A stretch of 44,465 nucleotides of DNA, from NCBI GenBank assembly GCA_019247605.1, contig JAFBAS010000076.1, forward strand, positions 1 through 44,465. The letters run 5' to 3'. Positions 39,525-44,465 of this stretch are shown here, piece after piece (within the stretch, counting starts at the first letter, position 1; the number at the start of each line of letters is the position of its first letter). The stretch is from Hyphomicrobiales bacterium (GTDB lineage: Bacteria; Pseudomonadota; Alphaproteobacteria; Rhizobiales; Beijerinckiaceae). Below the pieces are notes generated by a model, which worked only from the letters and a program-made list of their open reading frames with translations, searched no databases and was not told the DNA's origin. The position numbers and the translations under genes are program-made.

Positions 39525-41192
39525 TCACCGCTGCGCCGTCTCCCAATTCGGCGCGATGTAGACGGGTGCGTTCGAGGCGGGAAGCGGCTCGCGCCCGAGA
39601 ATATGATCCGCCGCCTTCTCGCCGATCATGATCGTCGGCGCGTTGAGATTGCCGGTGGTGATCGACGGCATGATCGAGGCATCCACGACGCGCAAGCCTT
39701 CGACGCCGATGACGCGTGTCTCTTGATCGACGACAGCCATCGGATCATCGCTCGCCCCCATCTTGCAGGTGCAAGAGGGGTGAAAGGCGCTTTCGACCTT
39801 GGCGCGGATGAAAGCATCAATCGCCGCATCGCTTATGACTTGCGCGCCCGGTTGGATCTCGCGGCCGCGATAACGATCGAAAGCCGGTTGCGCGAAGATC
39901 TCACGCGTGAGCCGTACGCAGGCGCGCATTTCCGTCCAATCGTCGGGGTGGCTCATGTAGTTGAAGAAGAGACGCGGCTTCTCGCGCGGATCGGCTGAGG
40001 CGAGCCGCACCCATCCGCGGCTTTTCGAGCGCATCGGTCCGACATGCGCCTGAAATCCGTGCTCGGTCGCGAGCGATTTCCCATCATAGGACACGGCGAG
40101 CGGCAGGAAATGATATTGGATGTCCGGATAGCGAATGCCCGCCCGGCTGCGGATGAAGCCGCAGCTCTCGAAGTGATTGCTGGCGCCGAGGCCATCCTTG
40201 CGCAACAGCCAGCGCAAGCCGATCAGGCCCTTCGCGATCGTGCCCGTTGAGGAGAAAAGCGTGATCGGCTCCTTGCACGCCATCTGGAAGTAGAATTCGA
40301 GATGGTCCTGAAGGTTCTCCCCGACGCCGGGCCGCGCGCTCACGACATCGATCCCATGCGCGCGCAATTCCGCCGGAGGCCCGACGCCTGAGAGCTTCAG
40401 GAGTTGCGGCGTGTTGATGGCGCCGCCCGCGAGGATCACCTCGCGCCGAGCCGCGACCATCTCCTCGATGCCGCCGCGCAGATAGGCGACCCCGACGGCA
40501 CGACGCCCCTCGAAGCAAACGCCTGTCGCGAGCGCATTCGTGCGGACCTCGACGTTCGGGCGTTTCATCGCCGGGCGAAGATAGGCCTTCGCGGCGCTCC
40601 AGCGAATGCCGCCATGGACGGTCATGTCCATGCGACCAAAGCCTTCCTGTCGAAAACCGTTGATATCCGAGGTCTCGCCATAGCCGGCCTCGCGCGCCGC
40701 CGCGATGAAGGCGCGATAGAGCGGGTTTTCGAGCGTGCCATAACGCGTCTTGAGCGGTCCGTCCGCGCCGCGATAGGGATCCCCACCTTCAGCCCGGCCT
40801 TCGGCGCGCCGAAAATAAGGAAGCACGCGCGCATAGTTCCAACCCGCCGCGCCTTCGCTTTCCCATCGATCGAAATCGAGCGCGTTGCCGCGCACATAGA
40901 CGAGGCCATTGATCGCGGACGAGCCGCCGAGTCCCTTGCCCCGCGGACAATGGAGGCGCCGGCCGTCGAGATGCGGCTCGGGCTCGCTCACATACCCCCA
41001 ATCATAGCGCGCCATGTGCATGGGGATGGAGAGCGCGCTCGGCATGTCGATGAAAACCGAGCGGTTGGAGCCGCCATGCTCGAGCACGAGGACGGTGAAA
41101 CGTCCATCCTCGCTGAGGCGCGAGGCGAGCACGCAGCCAGCCGACCCCGCCCCGACGATCACATAGTCGAAGCTTTCGCTGTCCTTGTTCAC
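39525..41192 (-). CDS. GMC-family oxidoreductase, choline dehydrogenase-like
   Basis: FAD-dependent alcohol oxidase or dehydrogenase of 555 residues. The N-terminal dinucleotide fold is FDYVIVGAGSAGCVLASRLSE (8-28). The first GMC signature is seen in GKGLGGSSAINGLVYVRGN, closest to the BetA branch. The second is in ILAGGAINTPQLLKLSGVG. The active-site histidine lies in SAFHPSCTCKMG, and the C-terminus has NLNAPTIMIGEKAADHIL. Choline or a similar polyol is a possible substrate; with the adjacent sox genes it would fit a choline-betaine-sarcosine route, though the intermediate demethylases are not in this window. BetA-like proteins have many substrates, so no symbol is given. Confidence 0.92.
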   Translation of the reverse strand: MNKDSESFDYVIVGAGSAGCVLASRLSEDGRFTVLVLEHGGSNRSVFIDMPSALSIPMHMARYDWGYVSEPEPHLDGRRLHCPRGKGLGGSSAINGLVYVRGNALDFDRWESEGAAGWNYARVLPYFRRAEGRAEGGDPYRGADGPLKTRYGTLENPLYRAFIAAAREAGYGETSDINGFRQEGFGRMDMTVHGGIRWSAAKAYLRPAMKRPNVEVRTNALATGVCFEGRRAVGVAYLRGGIEEMVAARREVILAGGAINTPQLLKLSGVGPPAELRAHGIDVVSARPGVGENLQDHLEFYFQMACKEPITLFSSTGTIAKGLIGLRWLLRKDGLGASNHFESCGFIRSRAGIRYPDIQYHFLPLAVSYDGKSLATEHGFQAHVGPMRSKSRGWVRLASADPREKPRLFFNYMSHPDDWTEMRACVRLTREIFAQPAFDRYRGREIQPGAQVISDAAIDAFIRAKVESAFHPSCTCKMGASDDPMAVVDQETRVIGVEGLRVVDASIMPSITTGNLNAPTIMIGEKAADHILGREPLPASNAPVYIAPNWETAQR

Positions 41193-41336
41193 GCTGGGCC
41201 CATTTCGCTACCGCCATTCGCAAGGCGGCGCGAGCGACCACGACCAAGGCTATGCGTCAAGCAATATGAGAAAACGGCGAACCTGGGGCATCCTGGGGCG
41301 TCTTCGTACCATCGACGCGTCACGCAGTAACAAGGA

Positions 41337-41768
41337 TCATTCGAGAGGCTTTCGAAGAGGATTGATCGTCGCGACATCGGCGAAGTCCTTGTCGTTGTCC
41401 GTAACGACAATGCAGTTATTCGCTTGCGCGACAGCGGCAACAATTGTGTCAAGCGCGCTACGGGGCCTCCCCTTGGCTTTGGCCTCACTCATAAGTCGTG
41501 CCCAAATTAGGGCGGCCGCCTCATCGAAAGAAAGCACGCGACCCGCGAAAAGAGCTTGCGGTCCTTCCGGTCCGCTAAACCACATCTCGAGCTCATTGCG
41601 CCTTTTGCCGAAGGGTTTCTCCAAGATGCCACGGCGAATTTCCGCGATGGTGAGCGAGCAAATGCAGAGATCGTATTCATTCTGCTCTTCCATCCATGCC
41701 AGCAATGATTCGGAAGGTGATGGTTTCGTGATGTTGCTGATGATGTTGGTATCAAGCAGAAAACGCAT
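41337..41768 (-). CDS. vapC: VapC-family PIN-domain toxin
   Basis: Predicted RNase toxin of 143 residues that cleaves RNA and stops growth when free of its antitoxin. The PIN acidic residues are visible: Asp6 (FLLDTNII), Glu43 (LTIAEIRRG), and aspartates in SALDTIVAAVA and VVTDNDKDF. The FitB-like subgroup motif IAEIRRGI is present. The start codon shares its A with the antitoxin stop (TGATG), the usual coupling for such pairs. Confidence 0.93.
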   Translation of the reverse strand: MRFLLDTNIISNITKPSPSESLLAWMEEQNEYDLCICSLTIAEIRRGILEKPFGKRRNELEMWFSGPEGPQALFAGRVLSFDEAAALIWARLMSEAKAKGRPRSALDTIVAAVAQANNCIVVTDNDKDFADVATINPLRKPLE

Positions 41769-42067
41769 CAGATCCCGACGTCGCGCCCTTCTTCTCGCGG
41801 CCGTTTGATCTCGAGGTCGGCTCCTACGAGAGGGGAGCGACGCAACGCAGCCAGAATTCCACCCGTCTTCGGTCGCTCTCCAAAGATGCTCTGGCTGACC
41901 GCTACGCGCAGGCGCGAAGCCTCGGCACCACCCTCTGCGAGCTGGCGTGCGACCAAACGGATCAGATCACGGTCTGCCTCGCGGCCCAAAACCTCAAAAC
42001 GCGCGAGACCCCGCTTGGCTAGACGAGCACGATAATTATCGACTGCGCGCTTCTGCGAGCTTTGCAC
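41768..42067 (-). CDS. VapC-cognate antitoxin
   Basis: Antitoxin of 99 residues. The start is a GTG at 42067 with GGAGG 6 bases upstream, which decides it; the much longer open frame here is a shadow of the divergent flavoprotein gene. The sequence [29 protein letters not shown] is the recognisable DNA-binding part of an antitoxin family common in Alphaproteobacteria. The C-terminal [17 protein letters not shown] and KRPREEG would wrap the toxin. Such antitoxins repress their own promoter, here in the 192 bp to the divergent gene. Confidence 0.88.
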   Translation of the reverse strand: MQSSQKRAVDNYRARLAKRGLARFEVLGREADRDLIRLVARQLAEGGAEASRLRVAVSQSIFGERPKTGGILAALRRSPLVGADLEIKRPREEGRDVGI

Positions 42068-42259
42068 GATAACCTCCGGCGCTATACCCGGTAATATATC
42101 CAGCCAGGGCGGATAATTCAAGCGCGCAATTTTATCTGAATGTGGCATTGAGATTTGATCGGACCAGCTCAAATGCCTCGTAGCCCTGGGGCTGCTCCTG
42201 CTTATTGCATCCCGGGCACCACGTTTGACACACACTCGCCTCTCGGCCACAGCACCGCG

Positions 42260-43399
42260 ATGCAAGGAAACGGTGCAGCCGACAAGGTCGATGCAGTCGT
42301 GGTCGGCGCCGGGGTCGTCGGCCTCGCGGTGGCGCGCGCCCTCGCGCTTGCCGGGCACGAGACGATCATTCTCGAAAAAGAGACCACGATCGGCACGGGA
42401 ACGAGCTCGCGCAACAGCGAGGTCATCCATGCAGGCATCTACTATCCGAAAGGTTCCTTGAAGGCGCGTTTGTGCGTCGCCGGCCGCAAGGCTCTGTACG
42501 CCTATTGCGATGCCCATGGCGTCCCGTATCGCCGTTGTGGAAAGCTCATTGTGGCGATCGGCGAACAGCAGCGCGGCGCGCTCGAACGCGTCCTTGCCAC
42601 GGCGCGAGGCAACGGCGTCGACGACATCAGGCGGCTTTCGCGCGAGGAGGCGCGGGCGCTCGAACCCGAGCTCGCCTGCTGCGGCGCCTTGCTCTCGCCC
42701 TCGACGGGCATCCTCGACAGCCACGCCTATATGCTGGCGCTGCTCGGGGACGCTCAAGCAAATGGTGCGATGATCGCGTATGGGAGCACAGTCGCCGGCG
42801 GCCGCATCGATGAGAATGGCATCGTCATCGATGTCGCTTCGGACGGGGCAATCATGTCGCTTGCGCCGCGCCTCCTGGTCAATAGCGCCGGGCTCGAGGC
42901 ACAAGCGGTCGCGTCCTCCATCTCCGGACTCCCCGCGAAGTCGATCCCGTCGCTTCGCTATGCCAAAGGCAATTACTTCCAGCTCGTTGGACGCGCACCA
43001 TTCAAGCGCCTGATCTATCCCGTGCCGGAGCCTGGCGGGCTCGGCGTCCACATCACGATCGACCTTGGCGGCCAGGCGAAGTTTGGGCCGGACGTCGAGT
43101 GGATCGAAAAGCCCGACTACACGGTCGATCCGTCGCGCGCCGCGCGCTTCTACGCAGCGATCCGACAATATTGGCCCGCGCTCCCCGACGGGGCGCTCGA
43201 GCCCGGCTATTCCGGCATTCGGCCGAAGCTCCCGGCAAATGGTGCGGATGCCCCGGATTTCGTCATCCAAGGACGCGATGCGCACGGAGTAGCGGGTCTG
43301 ATCAATCTTTATGGCATCGAATCGCCGGGCCTGACCTCCTCTCTTGCCATCGCAGACTACGTGGCGGAGCTCGCCGAAGCTGCCAAAGATCCTGCCTGA
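42260..43399 (+). CDS. FAD-dependent oxidoreductase, L-2-hydroxyglutarate oxidase-like
   Basis: Flavoprotein of the DAO family, 379 residues from the ATG at 42260; the frame upstream to 42155 has no family similarity. The FAD fold is [23 protein letters not shown], followed by [27 protein letters not shown], a motif I know from L-2-hydroxyglutarate oxidases/dehydrogenases (LhgO). The C-terminus has the family's [10 protein letters not shown] and [17 protein letters not shown]. LhgO proteins convert L-2-hydroxyglutarate to 2-oxoglutarate at the membrane. Glycine/D-amino acid oxidases are the nearest alternative. It is divergent from the antitoxin gene. Confidence 0.9.
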   Translation: MQGNGAADKVDAVVVGAGVVGLAVARALALAGHETIILEKETTIGTGTSSRNSEVIHAGIYYPKGSLKARLCVAGRKALYAYCDAHGVPYRRCGKLIVAIGEQQRGALERVLATARGNGVDDIRRLSREEARALEPELACCGALLSPSTGILDSHAYMLALLGDAQANGAMIAYGSTVAGGRIDENGIVIDVASDGAIMSLAPRLLVNSAGLEAQAVASSISGLPAKSIPSLRYAKGNYFQLVGRAPFKRLIYPVPEPGGLGVHITIDLGGQAKFGPDVEWIEKPDYTVDPSRAARFYAAIRQYWPALPDGALEPGYSGIRPKLPANGADAPDFVIQGRDAHGVAGLINLYGIESPGLTSSLAIADYVAELAEAAKDPA

Positions 43400-43562
43400 T
43401 TTGAACCCCTCTGCGGCGCCCGGGCCCATTTGTTGCAGCGCAGCGAAGATGCTTGCGGCAAACGCGCTACCTATATACAGCGTGAGCTTCGTTTCCTCGC
43501 CTCCTGGAGCGCTCGGCCCGACGGCCGTCGAGCCGGAGGCCTTTATCGTTTCAGGTCCCGCC

Positions 43563-44465
43563 ATGAACCTGCGCAACATCGCCATCATCGCCCATGTCGA
43601 CCATGGGAAGACGACGCTTGTCGACAAGCTGCTTGGCCAGTCCGGCGCCTTCCGGGAGAACCAGCGCGTCGCCGAGCGGGTGATGGACTCGAACGAGCTC
43701 GAGCGCGAGCGCGGCATCACGATCCTCGCCAAATGCACCTCGGTGGTGTGGAAGGGCACGAGGATCAACATCGTCGACACGCCCGGCCATGCGGATTTCG
43801 GCGGCGAGGTGGAGCGCATTCTGAGCATGGTGGACGGCGCGATCGTCCTCGTCGATGCGGCCGAAGGCCCGATGCCGCAAACCAAGTTCGTGGTTTCGAA
43901 AGCGTTGAAGATCGGTCTCAACCCGATCGTCGCGGTGAACAAGATCGACAAGCAGGAGGCGCGCCCGAACGAGGTGGTGAACGAGGTCTTCGACCTCTTT
44001 GCCGCGCTCGACGCCGACGATGCTCAGCTCGACTTCCCGATTCTTTACGGTTCGGCGAAGCAAGGCTGGATGGCGCTCTCTCCCGAAGGTCCGAAAGATC
44101 AGGGCATGGCGCCGCTATTCGATCTCGTGCTGAGGCATGTCAGCGAGCCCGCCGTCGCGGAAGGGCCGTTCCGCATGCTCGGCACCATCCTCGAGGCCAA
44201 TCCCTATCTCGGCCGGATCATCACCGGTCGCGTGAGTTCCGGAACGGTGCGATCGAACCAGACGATCAAGGCCCTTTCTCATGACGGAGGTTTCATCGAG
44301 CAGGCCCGAGTCACGAAACTCCTGGCCTTCCGAGGCATCGAGCGCCAGCCGATCGATATTGGGGAGGCTGGCGACATCATTGCCATCGCGGGATTGAGCA
44401 AAGGAAGCGTCGCGGACACTTTCTGCGCCCTAGACGTGACCGAGCCGCTGCATGCCCAGCCGATC
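43563..44465 (+). CDS. typA: Ribosome-associated translational GTPase TypA/BipA, partial
   Basis: Translational GTPase of the EF-G/LepA superfamily that binds the ribosome and is needed for stress and cold adaptation. About 301 N-terminal residues are visible before the right edge, roughly half of the usual length. All G motifs are present: G1 [10 protein letters not shown]2 RGITI, G3 [11 protein letters not shown]4 NKIDK and G5 GSAKQGW. The sequence [16 protein letters not shown] is the TypA/BipA hallmark. The ATG at 43563 gives the usual [18 protein letters not shown] start. It is 163 bp downstream of, and in the same direction as, the flavoprotein gene. Confidence 0.97.
   Translation, partial: MNLRNIAIIAHVDHGKTTLVDKLLGQSGAFRENQRVAERVMDSNELERERGITILAKCTSVVWKGTRINIVDTPGHADFGGEVERILSMVDGAIVLVDAAEGPMPQTKFVVSKALKIGLNPIVAVNKIDKQEARPNEVVNEVFDLFAALDADDAQLDFPILYGSAKQGWMALSPEGPKDQGMAPLFDLVLRHVSEPAVAEGPFRMLGTILEANPYLGRIITGRVSSGTVRSNQTIKALSHDGGFIEQARVTKLLAFRGIERQPIDIGEAGDIIAIAGLSKGSVADTFCALDVTEPLHAQPI

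Noticed and set aside
43440-43480. Possible typA promoter near TACCTATATACAG
   Set aside because: A CTATAT or TATACA element is present, but no -35 hexamer lies at an acceptable distance.
42068-43951. Very long minus-strand open frame continuing upstream of the antitoxin (727 codons in total)
   Set aside because: Only the last 99 codons have antitoxin features and a ribosome-binding site (GGAGG before GTG 42067); the rest is antisense to the flavoprotein and typA.

Overview
The window is about 44.5 kb of high-GC DNA with alphaproteobacterial character, most probably order Hyphomicrobiales. This rests on the gene families present (soxBDAG sarcosine oxidase, an intradiol dioxygenase with a MetE-like protein, DUF2000/AraC, a VapBC pair typical of the group) and on dispersed GC-rich palindromic intergenic repeats. 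No rRNA, tRNA, CRISPR array, phage gene or transposase was recognised. I would not name a genus.

Layout. 1-5,606 (minus): a peptide/nickel-type ABC importer operon of Tat-exported binding protein, two permeases and one fused double ATPase that leaves the window at its left edge. 6,185-8,086: a small unknown membrane protein facing a LuxR-type regulator with a long C-terminal extension. 8,632-11,538 (minus): an intradiol dioxygenase, a MetE-like protein and a fumarylacetoacetase-family hydrolase that look like one operon. 11,783-13,519: DUF2000, an AraC regulator and the ribosome-rescue hydrolase ArfB.

13,742-31,964 (all minus) is the centre of interest: an apparent surface-protein locus. In transcription order it holds a 1,068-residue SARP/BTAD-ATPase-TPR regulator, a classical autotransporter, a 2,618-residue two-partner-secretion exoprotein (TpsA), a SulP-STAS anion transporter and the TpsB outer-membrane translocator. 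Three 7-bp direct repeats (TTCATGC or a one-base variant), 11-12 bp apart, precede the autotransporter and tpsA at matched distances, and a third such array lies upstream of the regulator gene. This is the architecture expected for an OmpR/SARP-type winged helix, so the locus looks like a regulon with its own dedicated activator.

31,965-32,636 is a gene-free block rich in inverted repeats. 32,637-39,517: an AbgB-like M20 hydrolase divergent from soxB-soxD-soxA-soxG, the heterotetrameric sarcosine oxidase that makes glycine, H2O2 and methylene-tetrahydrofolate. 39,525-43,399: a choline-dehydrogenase-like GMC flavoprotein, a vapBC toxin-antitoxin pair and an L-2-hydroxyglutarate-oxidase-like flavoprotein. 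From 43,563 the translational GTPase TypA/BipA runs off the right edge.

Functional theme. The flanking genes are catabolic: uptake of small peptides or amines, aromatic ring cleavage, and methylated-amine oxidation with C1 transfer to folate. The central locus is for building and displaying surface proteins and appears to be an accessory island bordered by palindromic repeats.
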